A DNA stretch of 64,000 bases from Microcebus murinus (taxonomy: Eukaryota; Chordata; Mammalia; Primates; Cheirogaleidae): NCBI RefSeq assembly GCF_040939455.1, contig NC_134106.1:73105001-73169000 (forward strand). The letters run 5' to 3'. A model generated the notes under the pieces. The model had not been told where the DNA came from. It saw nothing but the letters and a program-made list of their open reading frames with translations, and ran no database searches. Position 1 is the stretch's first letter. Each line of letters begins with the position of its first letter. Both the position numbers and the translations under genes were made by a program. Of this stretch, positions 45,372-57,354 are shown piece after piece.

Positions 45372-45918
45372 GGAGGATAAGAATAGCCCTGTTGACAGTA
45401 ATAAGTTGCAGCATCTTCAGCTTTCAGGCTACTGATGGTGAGGGTGAAATCTGTCCTAGATCCACTGCCACTGAACCCTGAGGACACGGACTGGGTGGCA
45501 TACTTTACGAGGAGCTTTGGAGGCTGACCTGGTTTCTGCTGGTACCAGTGTAAGTTTGTGCCAGTACTCTGACTGGCCCTGCAGGTGAGGGTGGCTTTCT
45601 CTCCTGGAGTCCCAGACAGGAAGGCTGGAGACTGGGTCAGCACAATCTCACCCCTGCAGGCTGAAACCACACAAAAACCATTAGCAGAACAGAACTCATG
45701 GTATATCAAAATCACTACTAAGTTAGTTAGACAAGAGCAAAGAATATACATTACTTAGAAATATATATATATAAAAGGCAAGCAAATTGCATTCTATATG
45801 GTGCAGCAATCCAATGAAGAAAATTAGTGATTCAAAGAATAACTATTAGCTCTGTTTAAATATTCTCACCTGGAGCCCAGAGGAGCAGAAGCCCTAGGAG
45901 CTGCAATGGGGACACCAT
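45372..45918 (-). CDS. IGKV6: Germline Ig kappa V segment, Vk6-like, open but with a 3-codon deletion
   Basis: Leader exon 45870-45918 encodes [16 protein letters not shown]; donor GTGAGA; 209-bp intron; acceptor GTGGTTTCAG; V exon 45372-45660. Mature start [24 protein letters not shown]1 [13 protein letters not shown]2 [18 protein letters not shown]3 QQGYSYPP. Both Cys and the Trp are present. The exon is 289 bp, 9 less than expected. Where human Vk6 reads SQSFSGVPSRFSGSG this gene reads [12 protein letters not shown], so three residues (F-S-G) at the CDR2/FR3 edge are missing and the conserved Arg is Gly. SGSRTD replaces SGSGTD. The frame is open, but folding of the FR3 start may be affected. 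Only Vk6 in the window. Confidence 0.9.
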
Positions 45919-46024
45919 CTTGATGGGTTTGACTTGTCAGTTTTGCTCATGCCACATCTCAAAGCAAGAGCTTCTTATACAATTCTGAGAGGCAGGCCCA
46001 CTTTAGGTGTAAGAGGAAAGATAT

Positions 46025-46032
46025 ATGCAAAT
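46025..46032 (-). promoter_or_regulatory. Octamer ATTTGCAT, Vk6 promoter
   Basis: 106 bp upstream of the ATG. A TATA-like GTATAAGAAG lies at about 45971-45980 on the minus strand. Confidence 0.88.
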
Positions 46033-47729
46033 TATGAAGATTTCATATTGATTCAAATATTCAGAATTTATATTTGAAAGAGGAGTGCTGTACCCTGCAC
46101 CATCTGTGAGTGTGCAAGGTGTCCCTCTGCTGGCCATCTGCAGATGAGCAATGCTGAGGTTCTGGCAGAGCTACTTCCAGGCTTGACCAGATCCAGGGCT
46201 CAGCAGCAGAGCACAGCGGGGTGAAGACACAGCGTATGGCAGCCCTCTGGTAGGGTTTGCCACCATCTGAAACGAACAGTGGCTCACAACCTCAGTTTTA
46301 GCCCAGGGCTAGGTTAACTCTCCTGCTCTCCGTCAAAATGTCAGCTGAAGAAACTTTGATCACGTGGACATTCCACAAAGCATCACCCCCTACAACACTA
46401 TAGTGATGACATCATGATGATTAGGTGTGATGAGTTGGAAATGTAAGGATGACGTATATTTTGTTAAAACACATGCTCCGGAGGGTGGGATGCAACCCTG
46501 TGCATTTCAAAGGCCTGTCACATTGGTGAATATGCCATGGGTCCAGATAAATGAAGACATGCTAGATCATCTCTTTCAAGGTAAGGACAAATAATTGCAT
46601 TTTGAACCCCCTACCCCTGAGAATAATGCCCAGGATAGGGTAGGCCTCTCTAGAGTGTTGAGCCAACTTCCAACTTGGATACACTATACTATTCCATTTA
46701 TCAACTAATTTGGAACACTGCCTTGAGTGGGCTCAGAGAAGAAGACTCCACAATAGGTTTGAGTTTTCAATACAAGTGTCTCTGTCACCTGCACCATATG
46801 AAGCAGCACATTACCTGGTACTAGATACATCCATATTAGATTAGGACACCGTGTCGACTCTCTAGAAAGGCCCGAAAAGGAGTGATACCACAGACCTCTA
46901 GGGTTCTAGAGGAATATAATGCCTTCCCCAGAAACCAAACTAACAAACTATTCCTTGTCAAAACACAGCTCCCAGATTCTCACAGGGTCCTGGTAGACTT
47001 GCCTATGAGGCTTTAAGTAACTGTGTGACTGAGCTCTCCCTCATAAACTGGGAATGTCAGTCTCACCAATGCACAAGGTTAGGTGAGGCTCAGCAGGACT
47101 GCATATTAGGAGGAAGATGGTACTTTTGGAATTAAGTTGCCAGTAGGTTTAGAGAACATGCCTCATTCATGTGGGCAGGTGTTGCAGTTCCCCTTGTCAC
47201 TTTCCTCTCTTGCTCCATCTCCTCTGCATCAGCTCACTCTTATTACCTCATGGGTTTTCCCATCAGCTAATGCAATAAAGGAAAATAAAAAACAAACACA
47301 TATACAAACAAACCAAAACAAAGAAGACTGAAAGAACAATGCTGAAAGCTAGGATTTTCATAGGTTTGTGCGTAAGTAAAAGTGAATTTCTCCCACACTA
47401 TGACCATTATCATGAGTGGCTGTGAAATTTTATTTTGACTTAGCAGATATTTGAGCAAAGCATTTGGTCATCAACCTAGTGTGGATAGAAGAGTGTGCTG
47501 AATTAAATATACGTACGCATGGATTTCCTGGATAGCTGGTTGTTTAAGGTTCTGAAAAAATATCATAGGCAAGAAGCTATAGAAAAGAGGTATGTAGGGC
47601 ACTCACATGAGTGGGCACTATGTGTGCAGAACTTTATTTATTATGTCAAACAGCAGATAATATCTACTGCAAATGAGACATTAAGCAACCCTCCATACTG
47701 GGAGACTCATCCACCACTAAGCTGATTAA
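46033..47729. other. Upstream of Vk6, no gene recognised
   Basis: Single-copy sequence without a V exon, RNA gene or repeat that I can name. Confidence 0.5.
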
Positions 47730-47744
47730 CTAGACTCAATCTTT

Positions 47745-47901
47745 TTAAAATTTTTAATTTTTTTTTATTTTAGTGTAATATGGGGGTACAAGTGTTAAGT
47801 TTATGTATATTGCCCATGCCCCCCTCCTCCCTCGAGTAAGAGTTTCAAGCGTGTCCATCCTCCAAACGTTGCACATCTTACTCCTTTTGGTTGTATATAC
47901 C
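47745..47901 (-). mobile_element. Short 5'-truncated L1 tail, strepsirrhine type
   Basis: In reverse: 'GATGTGCAACGTTTGGAGG', 'GACACGCTTGAAACTCTTAC', 'GGGCATGGGCAATATACAT', 'CTTGTACCCCCATATTAC', then an A tail. A target duplication CTAGACTCAATCTTTT lies at 47730-47745 and again at 47902-47917, so this is a recent clean insertion of about 160 bp. Confidence 0.88.
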
Positions 47902-48289
47902 CTAGACTCAATCTTTTTTTTTAACATCCGTGGTATTTGGGCACTAGATTCTTGAGCAGAGTCGCCATGGTGATCCTGATGGGGCTATGCGGGTGTGCTG
48001 TGACAGGAGCCATGCCTCACTCCCGCTGTCTCCACCTGTGTTGACCCAACTGCTCTCAATTCTGGGGACCTGACTCCGCAACCAGCAAAGACAAATGTCA
48101 CCAGGCAGTTGGTGGTAATTTGGGATTTCAGATCACTTTCCCCTGGAGGTGGCTGTGTGCATCCTTACTAGGATTCTCCTGTATTATGGTAATGTGTTTG
48201 CTTTTACTGCTTACAGAACACTGGCCACCCTAGTGCTAAGAGACTGTATGTTTCACTGATACAGAAAACTTTCAAAATCTGGGTCATAC

Positions 48290-50115
48290 TTTGGGAAGTA
48301 ACCCCTGAAGACTTATATGTTAAAATCATCTTAAAATGATTTCAAGCAGCCCTCATAAAAATGCATCAATGAACAATTGCAAACGTGCTTGATATAAATG
48401 AAATAATGGAAAACATCAGGAAGGAAATACAAAATATAACAAAGGAAAACATGGAAATCTTAAAACTGAAAGATACTATCACCATAATGAACAGCTCTGT
48501 AGATGGCCTAATAGTAGGATAGAATGTACAGAGGAAAGAATTCTTGAGGTGGAAAATGGAATAACAGTAATGGCCCAACCTAAACAGCAGTGAGAAAATA
48601 GACTGAAAAGAAAATGAACATAGACACAGGATAAACACAAAAAAATCTACACCCTGACACAACATACCTAAACTTCTAATAACTAAACACACACAAAAAT
48701 TATTAAAAGCAGTATGAGAAAAATTATTCTTTATCTCTAGGGGGAAAAAAAACTTCAATCACTCAAATTTCTCTTCAAAAACCATGAATGTCAGAAGGAA
48801 ATGACACATTTTCAAGTGCCGAAAAACAAAACAAAACAAACAAACCTGTTAATCTAGATTTCTATGCCCAGTAGAAATGCTCTGCAGGAATCAACAAGAA
48901 ATCCAGAATTCCTCAGTTGTAGAAAAACTAAGAGAATTTGTTCCTAGCAGTCTCACCTTAAACATGGCTAAAAGGAGCCCCAGAAAGGTAAAATCAATGA
49001 CAGAAGAAAGAATCTTGAAACATTATGGGGAAGAAAGACTATAAAAGATTAAAAGATAGATGAATAAAATGCACTTCTAAATAATGTGCGATGTTTGTAG
49101 CAAAAGTTTTAACACTGTCCGATGTTGTTCCCAATGTCTGTAGGGGAAATATTTAGGAAATTTCTACTATCAATGGGGAGGATAAAGGGACATAAAGGAA
49201 TGTAAGCTTCTATATTTGATTTAAATGGTAAAATATTTACTCCAATGTACTGTGATACAATATACATATAAAGGAAATACCACAGCAAGCATTAAAAATC
49301 GTTATAAATAGAGATACAACAAAAAACTATGAAAAATAAGAATGCAATTGTAAAAACTTTCAACCTTCCCAAAGAAAGGCAAGAAAAAGAAAATGAAGAA
49401 ACAGAAAAAGGTTTACCAAATACCAGAGTGAGTACAGATGTAAATCCAAACATATCAATAATTACATTAAATATATGAAGTAAGAAATTGACAAAATCTA
49501 TAGGAAAAGTCACTCGCATCAAATATAACAATAAAACTAGCTTGAATATAGACGAAAGGAAAAAGGCATACTGTGAAAATATTAATACTAATAAAAAGAA
49601 AGAAGGAGGAGCTAATATTGACATCAGGGAAAGTAGACTACAGAGCCAAAGAAAATTTCCAGGGAAAGAAAGGTGCACTACATAACAAAAATAAAAAGAG
49701 TCATTCCAAAAAGAAGACGGAGCACTTCTGAGTGTGTATGGACCAAACAACAGAGCAACAAAGTACAAAAACCAACAGAACAATTACATTTGGAGATTTG
49801 GACGCCCATTATCAACAATCAATAGGACAACTAGACAGAAAATCAGCACAAATATCGAAAGACTCTATATCATCATCAACCAACAGACATTTATAGAACA
49901 CTCCAACCAACAATAGCGGAATTCATATTTTTTAAGTGCTCATAGAACAGATAGCAAGATAGGCCATATTCTGTCCATAAAACACCTTAACACATTAAAA
50001 TTGTTAAAAGTATAATATGTGTATTTTCTGACCACAGAGGAATCAAACCAGAAATCAATAATAGAAAACATAACCCAAGAATTTCCAAATACGTGATAAC
50101 TAAACAACATAGTCT
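48290..50115 (+). mobile_element. Old L1 (L1M/HAL1-type) relic, sense
   Basis: Reads in order: 'GAAGGAAATGACACATTTTC', 'AGATTTCTATGCCCAGTAG', 'AAAACTAAGAGAATTTGTTC', 'AACACTGTCCGATGTTG', then the start of the ORF2 endonuclease region ('ACATTTATAGAACACTCCA', 'GATAGGCCATATTCTGTCC', 'CTGACCACAGAGGAATCAA'). Many stops; the long minus-strand frames (49292-49783, 48366-48758) are its A-rich complement and not genes. Confidence 0.75.
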
Positions 50116-50430
50116 TTTCTAAGAATCAGCTTTTGTTGTGCTTAGTGTTCACTATTGCTTTTTTGTTTATAGTTTTTCTGATTTCCACTGTAGTATTTAT
50201 TATTTACTTTCTTGAGGTTTTAAATCTTTAGGAGTTAAATTGCTCCTCATTTTGTAGTTTGGTAAGGTAGAAGTTGAGGTTATTGATTTTAGGCCTTTAG
50301 TTTTCACACAGATATTTATTTATGCACGTGTGCGCACACACACACATACACACAGATGCATATGTATGTGTGCATGCGCGTATGCTTATGTTCATTTCAA
50401 TACTATCAATTTCCCTCTAGGCACTGCTGA
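50116..50430 (-). mobile_element. L1 ORF2 fragment, inverted relative to its neighbour
   Basis: Reversed ORF2 text ('TTCTAAGAATCAGCTTTTG', 'ATTTCCACTGTAGTATTTA', 'CAATTTCCCTCTAGGCACTG'). It abuts the sense L1 almost directly. It is either two elements or a rearranged one. A CA/TG simple repeat (50325-50392) has grown inside it. Confidence 0.65.
50325..50392. repeat. CA/TG-rich microsatellite
   Basis: Alternating purine-pyrimidine run (CACGTGTGCGCACACACACA onward, then TATGTATGTGTGCATGCGCG), able in principle to adopt Z-DNA. Confidence 0.8.
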
Positions 50431-51119
50431 AAACCTCTGTGTATTTTTTTCTTCTGAGCCCAAACTACACTCATCTGCAAACCTGACGCTTTATCTACGT
50501 GTTTATTGGCCACGCAAACTGGAAGTGAACAACAACAACAAACTTCTCTTGCTTTGACCCTAATTTATTTGGCTGATATTTTATTTGATATCAGTAAATC
50601 ACAATCTAACTACTGGCTTAAGGTGAAAACCTTGGAGTCATTCCTACTCCCTCTTTCTCTCACTTTGTACATCAGAAAGTCTAATGGACATTAACTCCAA
50701 AATATGGCACCGTCTGCCTACATCCCCAGTGATCTCCACTGCCCTGAGTTTAGTGTATGCCAGGAGGCACTCTGCCCTGCCAAGAGTTCTTCCTGTTCCC
50801 CACGGCCCAACCGGAGTGGTCAATTGTTAAAAACTAAATCCTATCATGGGAGTGCTCTGTTTTAAAAATATCCCATAATGCCTCACTGTGCTTTGCAAAA
50901 CATTAGTCCCTGAACACTATGAAGGCCTCCTTGATGTCACTCGTATGTCACGTGTGCTGATCCTTAAGACACTGAGAGAACACAGCTCTGACCCACCACC
51001 TTTGTGACTTCTTCTCCCTTGTCCTGGTAGTTTGTTTTTTTTAAAAAAAAAACAAAAAAAACAAAAAAACAAAAAAAACAAAAAACATGTTCATAATACA
51101 CTAGAAAACTATGGAAGAA
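50431..51119. other. Unassigned, possibly an ancient repeat, ending in an A-rich run
   Basis: 'AACCTTGGAGTCATTCCTAC' and 'AAATCCTATCATGGGAGTG' resemble an old dispersed mammalian repeat that I cannot name. 51041-51087 is an (A)nC low-complexity run. Confidence 0.4.
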
Positions 51120-52075
51120 ATGAAGACTAAATAACCTAAAGTTCCAGAAAGAAATAGGCCTTCGTACGTGACTTTGATTTCTCCGGTCATTTTGTTCCCT
51201 ACTGACATTTTCCGAATTTAAGATTAGCAGAGTATCTCACTTGGCTGTGGCCAGGGACTCTACTGAGGAAGAGAAGACACTTGAGCTTCAGCAGGTGCAT
51301 GGAGCTGCCCTAATAGATTAGACACAATCTGAGCCTTAAGCCTCACACAGGATTTTCCTTGGGACATTTGATGAGGTCTGGGATGGGAAAGGTGACTGAA
51401 TGGATGAGCCAACAAGACCACCAAAACCTCCCACATTCTCATGGGTTTCCCTTTCATAATGCTGCCCTGACTGTCCTCTAGCTTTGTCTGAGGCATGACT
51501 CTTGGCACCCCACATTGCAGCTCCTGCTGACCTTCCAGCCCCGGCTCAGCCTTCTGGGCAACATTCCTTTCCTCCCAACTACCTGGTCTATTCTGAATGA
51601 CCCTTTTTCCAATAGGGAACTAAATGAGACCACTCATTCCCAAGCATATCATGAGGATAGAGTTGACCATTGGAAACCTACCTACACCTCCTCTACTGGG
51701 TTCACTAGGAATGTGTGATATGACCTAAGGATCATTTGGAAAGGAATTTCACTGACCCTTGCATCCCTGATGCACTAGAATCCTGCCTGATGTGCCATTT
51801 ACCTAGGAGCTTGCAATAGCATTAGGGCAGAGAATTGACCTCCAGGAAGGGGTTTCTTCAACTCTGTGATGCCTTCCAGAGAACACATCTGAGCTTGTAT
51901 CTGTGCTCATATCTCAGCCCCAACCCCACCAGCATCAACATTCTAAATATGAGCCACAGAGCTGGGTGCTATGCCAAGAGCTCACGTCTACCACGTGTTT
52001 CACCTTCTGATTTACTTCCTCAGCCCAAAGTCTCAAGATTCTTCTTTTTCAGACAGCAATAATTGGCTTACACAG

Positions 52076-52490
52076 TGATATGGTTTGGATATTTGGCCCC
52101 TTCAAATCACATGTTGAAATTTGATCCCTAGTGTTTGAGGTGGGGCCTGGTTGGAGGTGTTTGGGTCATCAGAGAAGATCAATCTGGAAAGGCTTGGAGC
52201 TCAACATGCGATGGGTGACTTCTCACTTGTCAGTTCACATGAGGGCTGGTTGTTTAAAACAGGCTGGCACCACCTCCTCCCTCTCTTGCTCTGTGTTTCA
52301 CCACGAGAGGTGCTTGCTGCCCTTCACCTTCTACCTGGATTGGAAGCTGCCAGCAGCCCTCCCCAGAAGTACATGCTGGTGCCACACTCCTGATCCAGTC
52401 AGCACATCCATGAGCCAAATCAGTCTCCATAATGTTTAAATCATCAGCCTCAGCTATTTCCTTTATGGCAACACAAAATGGAGTAACACA
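52076..52490 (+). mobile_element. MaLR LTR, MSTA/MSTB-type (second copy)
   Basis: TGATATGGTTTGGATATTTG to 'AAAATGGAGTAACACA', with 'GTTTGAGGTGGGGCCTGG' and 'GGGCTGGTTGTTTAAAACAG'. Twin of 13087-13498; solo LTR only. Confidence 0.87.
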
Positions 52491-53291
52491 CACAGTACCC
52501 TGTATTATACAAATTAATTTTAATATGGTGTACTATGCTCTCTAAATCATCCAGTGCTTTTGGTTGCATTTAAAAATGCATCATTAGAATTCAGAAAAAC
52601 AAAATTGTTCTTTGTTTTTACGTGTTTTGACTATGATTGTTGAAAAACTTTTGGTTCTAGTTTTAATTATTTAACTTAACAAAGTCTGCTAATAACAAGA
52701 CCAGGAATGTGACTCTATTTTCTTGGCTACTCCCCCAGAGAACAGTCATATAACATCCTGTTCCTGCTCTGGTCGTGGAGAAGAAAGTGTACTAAGAACA
52801 AGTACCAGGCAAAAGTGGCCAAGGAGAGACACACAGTACCTTAACATCACCAAACATTACCCTGCTGAATATAGACTCGTAACTGCTAAGCCAAAACAAT
52901 ACCAAAAAATGTGGCACTATTGGACTGTCATAAATTGGCATTAATTGTGTGGCTTCTCTGCTGAGGAAATGTAACTGACAAGTGCATGCAAAGCAGAGAG
53001 GATTGAGCTTTAAGTCAGAGGCTCGAGTCAGCTCTCCCCTCCTCATGCCTGGCTACTACTCGGAGGGCACTCGGGCCCACTCCACTCTGCTGCAGGTTCT
53101 GCTGTTGTGAGGCTGTCACAGCGGATGGGGTCTTAAGTGTGGTGCTTGAGGTGCAGCCCAGGTGCAGGTCCAGCTGCGACCTAGTCTCCTGAGGTCTCCA
53201 ACATCTTCGTCTAGCACAGATTCAGAGACCATACTCTGTGTTCTCCCTAAGGAAAGGAAAATTAGGGCATCTGGCACAATTGAACAATGGA

Positions 53292-53319
53292 GGTTTGTGT
53301 TCCAGGCTTTATCGGTATG
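53292..53319 (-). promoter_or_regulatory. Broken RSS on dead Vk2 (53320)
   Basis: Nonamer ACACAAACC (53292-53300) is kept and the spacer is 12 bp, but the heptamer position (53313-53319) reads CATACCG. Confidence 0.85.
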
Positions 53320-54088
53320 TGAGGAAATTACAGAGCTTGTGGGTAGTAATAAACCCCAACATCCTCAGCCTCCATGCTGAGGAGGAGGATTTTAAGCATG
53401 AAATGTGTCCTGACTTGGTGCCATGGAAACATTCTAGGAACCCAGGAAACTGGGAGGAAAACAATAGTTCCAGAGCCATAGAGACCAGCCCTGCTTCTGC
53501 AGGTCTCAATTCACATAGGTGTTGCCATCGCTATGCAGGAGGCTCTGACCAGCACTGCAGGACACGGAGGCGGCACTCCAGGGGTGACAGGCAGGAACAG
53601 TGGGGTCTGGGGCATCATAATATCCTCACTGGACCCTGAAATAATGAGAGAGAACTGCAAGGTTAGTTACAAACCTTAAGTGCAATTTATATAATTTTTA
53701 ATTTATTATTTACTTCAGGCTAAATCATTTTTCATATGTGTGATTATGATTCATTCCCCAGAAATCTCTCATTTCAAAAACAGTCGAGGTTTACGAAATA
53801 CACAAAGGCTGCTAGAATTCTCTTATACCATCCCCAATCTCTGTGTCAGAGTCTTCACCAAAGCACCGGTCCTTCCTCCTTCCGGAACTGTTCTCACTCT
53901 AAGATCTAAACTCACCTGCCGCATCCTCAAGAACAGGACACGCCAATCTAACACATGCCCAGAACACACATGTCAGTCAGTGGGGCCTCACAGCTCACTC
54001 TCCCGCCCCATCTTCCTTCCTCTTCTCCTTCTGTCCTTACCAGGGACCCAGAGCACCAGCAGCCCCAGGAGCTGAGCAGGAGCCTCAT
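53320..54088 (-). pseudogene. IGKV2: Dead Vk2-like gene with leader (unit C1)
   Basis: V exon 53320-53635, acceptor ATTATTTCAG, leader 54041-54088. The leader is 48 instead of 49 bp: one C is missing early (after MRL), so the signal peptide is out of frame. The exon starts SSEDIMMPQTPLFLPVTPG and has the same one-base loss after PG(E/V)P as the three dead Vk2 copies of unit B, and TGA at the FR2 Trp. FR3 is rearranged and the second Cys codon is TAC. The heptamer is CATACCG, so recombination is unlikely. It is the oldest-looking of the four dead Vk2 copies but the only one still carrying a leader. Confidence 0.9.
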
Positions 54089-54187
54089 TTTGAAAAGTTG
54101 GACTGAGGAGTCCTGGTCAGTCCAGGCCAGCTTAGAGCCCAGCTTTTATCTCAGACATACAGGGGAAGGCCATCCCTTGGGGACAGT

Positions 54188-54195
54188 ATGCAAAT
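54188..54195 (-). promoter_or_regulatory. Octamer ATTTGCAT of the dead Vk2 (53320)
   Basis: Intact and at the normal 99-bp distance from the leader ATG. Confidence 0.85.
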
Positions 54196-54565
54196 CCCCT
54201 GGTGAGTGCAGATGTGGGTAGAATCAATGTACAATATTTCTAATACTAAAAATGTATCTTGCTCTCCACTATGTTAACAAAGCATCATGTGGCCTGACAC
54301 AAAGGAAGAAACATAATAAGCCATCAGCCAAATCTAGTCACTTCACACTGTGCATAACTACTAAGAGACTGTAAGGGGTGAAAGAATAACCTCTATTAGG
54401 TCCAGAATTGAAAGAAAGGGAAAGTCAAAGTAGGATTGTCAGACAATATTATCATGTGAGACTCTTGTGAGATTCGACTTACTCAAACACCAAACTCGTG
54501 CAGTGCAGGCAGCTTTCCCTTCTCCTGAGGGCTGGTGAGAGTGGTGCTGACTTGGCAAAGGCAGG

Positions 54566-55010
54566 AAGGGCACTGAAGCTCATCAGTGGCAGGAGGTGAT
54601 ATCACGACATACTAGTGTCCCCTCCCGGTGGCATCACTGAGCAGCTGTGCAGCCTTGAGGGTAGCAGGGAACTGAGTGGCTGCTCCAGGGAGGACGAGGC
54701 AGCCACTGCCTGGAGGGTCTGTGGGTGTGAGAGCCCTGAGTGGGGAGGAGGAAGAGGCTCTGGGACGCTGTCCTAGAGGGCCCTGTCCCCTGTTACAGAA
54801 GAGGAACCGGTGCCCATTGATGAGGCCTCTGTGCCCCGTCCCCAAGGCTCTGCAGCCGCCTCCACCTGCGCCAGCCTGGCTTGGACTCGTCCTCTGGGCA
54901 CAGCTGCTGCTCCTGCCACAGCGACAGGCTGAGCCTCCTGGGAGGTTTGTGATTGGGGCCGTCACTGTGCAGGGCCTGTCATGTCCTTCTCACAGGAGTG
55001 TGTGTAGTGT
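54566..55010. other. GC-rich duplicated segment (second full copy)
   Basis: Near-identical to 13637-14085; differences are few and scattered. Not recognised. Ends in the RSS-like motif at 54942-54969. Confidence 0.6.
54942..54969 (-). promoter_or_regulatory. Orphan RSS-like motif, third copy
   Basis: Heptamer CACAGTG (54963-54969); weak 12-spacer nonamer at 54942-54950. Confidence 0.42.
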
Positions 55011-55600
55011 CACAAAGATCAACATGGTTTACTAGACTAAATCACTAGAATTTTGTTGAGATATGTCTCTCTTGTGAATATATTTCATAGACTTTTTATT
55101 CTTTGTTTTACAAATCCTTTTCTATAGACCACTTTTTCTTTGTGTTTTGGACTGTTTTGATAAGAATACAGTTATAAATACACGGGCCCTGGTCTCCACT
55201 TTACTGATTGTGGGAGTGAAATCAGCAGATTTTTGACTGGGTGTGTCCCCACTTGTGAATGTACATGTAGAAAAATACTCTGAAGATTGTCATTCTCTGT
55301 ATGTGTTAAAAACTCCTTCCTATATAACATGTTTCCCTTCTTTTTGTTTTTGTATTTCCACTGAAGAATACAAGTTTAATTAGACTTATAGTGGAATCCA
55401 TTTTCTTAAAATTGACAATCATGTCTGGTGAGCAAGTGATTTGACCATATTTGGCCTCTACTATATGCACATCATACTGGCCTAGCAGCAGTCTGCCTGT
55501 AGTCTGAAATTTCTTACCTGCTGGGTAAGAAAACTCACAGTATTCTGTGTCATTTCAGTGATATATGAGGTAAGTTCTAGAAAATATGTCTTCTAGTGTT

Positions 55601-55712
55601 TTTTTTCTTGTTTTTGTTTTTGAGACAGAGTCTCGCTCTGTTGCCCTCTGATGCCCATGGCATCAGCCTAGCTCACAGCAACCTCAAACTCTTGGGCTCA
55701 AGCAATCCTTCT
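55601..55712 (-). mobile_element. Alu fragment (unit B3)
   Basis: Same insertion as 28436-28549, with a small internal change ('TTGCCCTCTGATGCCCATGG'). Confidence 0.85.
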
Positions 55713-56452
55713 TCTAGGGTTTTTGTTTGTTTCTTTTTAAAACCCAACTTTTCAAATGTCAAGAACTCTCTTTGTCTATTAGCAAGAGAAAATTGAAGCA
55801 AATAAAAGAGTTTTAGCATTAGAATCTTCAATCTCCTGCCATGAATTTACAATAGTCTATTTGGAGGCTTATAAACCAAGATTTTTACTACTTGTCCTCA
55901 GCCAGCTGCTCCTGTCGGCAGCTTGTGTAGAATGCTGTCCCCACCATCTTTGTGGCGTTATGAAGTGAAAGGAGAAGAAGGAATTTGGAAAATGGGAAAG
56001 TACCAATTGCTGAATATTACCAAATATTATCCTCTTAAAAACATGCATAAAACTGCTAAACCTCAGTATGTATTCAACACATAGTGCTGCCAATCTGCGT
56101 TAATTGTCAGGCTTTTTTTTTGCTGACTAAGTCTTATAGACAAATGTAGACAAAGCAGAAGAATGAGGATGAGATTTCACTTGGCTCTCCCTTCGGTCAT
56201 GTCTAGTTACTCAGAATGCATTGGGATCCTATTTATTTTTCTGCTACCTATGCCATGTCAGGGCTGTTGCAGCTAAAAGGGCTATTAATGGATTTGCCTG
56301 ACTAATAGACAAGACACTCATGTAATGAACACCTCAGATGCAACCTGTTGCCCTGAGTTCTCCAACTACATCCTCTTATACAGCCAGAAATATTGCTGAG
56401 CTGTCACCAGACAAACAACACATTTGGGCAGCTGGGCCACCCCAAGCATAGA

Positions 56453-56480
56453 GGTTTGTGTTTGGGGCTGTATCACTGTG
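56453..56480 (-). promoter_or_regulatory. 12-RSS of Vk2 gene at 56481
   Basis: CACAGTG (56474-56480), 12-bp spacer, nonamer ACACAAACC (56453-56461). Confidence 0.95.
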
Positions 56481-57247
56481 CAAGGAAAATATGAAGCTTG
56501 CATGCAGTAATACACTCCCACATCCTCAGCCTCCACTCTGCTTATTTTCAGTGTGAAATCTGTCCCTGACCCACTGCCACTGAACCTGTCTGAGACCCCA
56601 GAGTCCCGGTTGGAAACCTTATGAATCAGGCGCCTTGGAGGTTGGCCTGGCTTCTGCAGGAACCAATTCAAATAGGTGTTTCCATCACTGTCTTGGATGC
56701 TCTGACTAGCCCTGCAGGAGATGGAGGCCGACTCTCCAGGGGTGACAGGCAGGGACAGGGGAGTCTGGGTCATCACAACATCACCACTGGATCCTGAAAT
56801 AACAAGAGAGAAGTGCAAGCTTATATACACACATTAGAGGCATTTTCATAAGTTGCTTTTGATAATTATTTTAGTCTAAATTTTTTGTGTGCTCCATGTT
56901 TAGATTCATATTGCCCAAGTATACAGTTTTATAAAAGAATGGATATTTTCAAAGCCCAAGGGAGCCAATAGAATTCATTTCTACTGTTGCCCTCTTTTTG
57001 TCTGAAAGTCTTCATGAGACCATAGGCCCTGCTCTTTCTAGAATCTTCCTCACTCTTTCAGATCTAATCCTGACTTGACACATCCTGGAGGACAAGACGT
57101 GCACATCTAACACATGCACAGAGCAACGTGGCAGGCAGTGGGGCCCCACAGCTCACTCTCCCACCCCGTCCTCCTTCCTCATCTCCTTTTGTCCTTACCA
57201 GGGACCCAGAGCACCAGCAGCCCCAGGAGCTGAGCAGGGAGCCTCAT
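56481..57247 (-). CDS. IGKV2: Germline Ig kappa V segment, Vk2-like, apparently functional
   Basis: Leader exon 57199-57247 encodes [17 protein letters not shown]; donor GTAAGG; 405-bp intron; acceptor TTATTTCAG; V exon 56481-56793. The mature chain begins [23 protein letters not shown]1 is [19 protein letters not shown]2 KVSNRDS, CDR3 MQASYFP plus the partial codon TG. Anchors are present, and FR2 is the normal [13 protein letters not shown]. It differs from 29318 at only a few residues. Promoter and RSS intact. Confidence 0.95.
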
Positions 57248-57346
57248 TTTGAGAAGTGGGACTGAGGAGTCCTGGTCAGTCCAGGCAAGATTAGATTTGA
57301 GCTTTTATCTCAGACTTCTAGGGGCAGGTCGTCCCCAGGGGACAGT

Positions 57347-57354
57347 ATGCAAAT
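57347..57354 (-). promoter_or_regulatory. Octamer ATTTGCAT, Vk2 promoter
   Basis: 99 bp upstream of the leader ATG. Confidence 0.9.

Larger units (their letters stand above)
51120..54565. repeat. Duplicon C, copy C1
   Basis: 51120-52620 parallels C0 (12195-13636), including the MST-type LTR. It then continues for about 1.95 kb with a dead Vk2 gene, which is missing from C0, before reaching the GC-rich segment. Confidence 0.75.

Noticed and set aside
46100..46150. Possible CTCF site (reverse CCAGCAGAGGGACACC) upstream of Vk6
   Set aside because: The 3' half of the core (GGCRSY) is not matched; too weak to call without a matrix score.
49292..49783. 163-codon minus-strand frame rich in Phe and Leu
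   Set aside because: It is the complement of an A-rich old L1 relic; T-rich strands often stay open and give Phe/Leu-rich frames.
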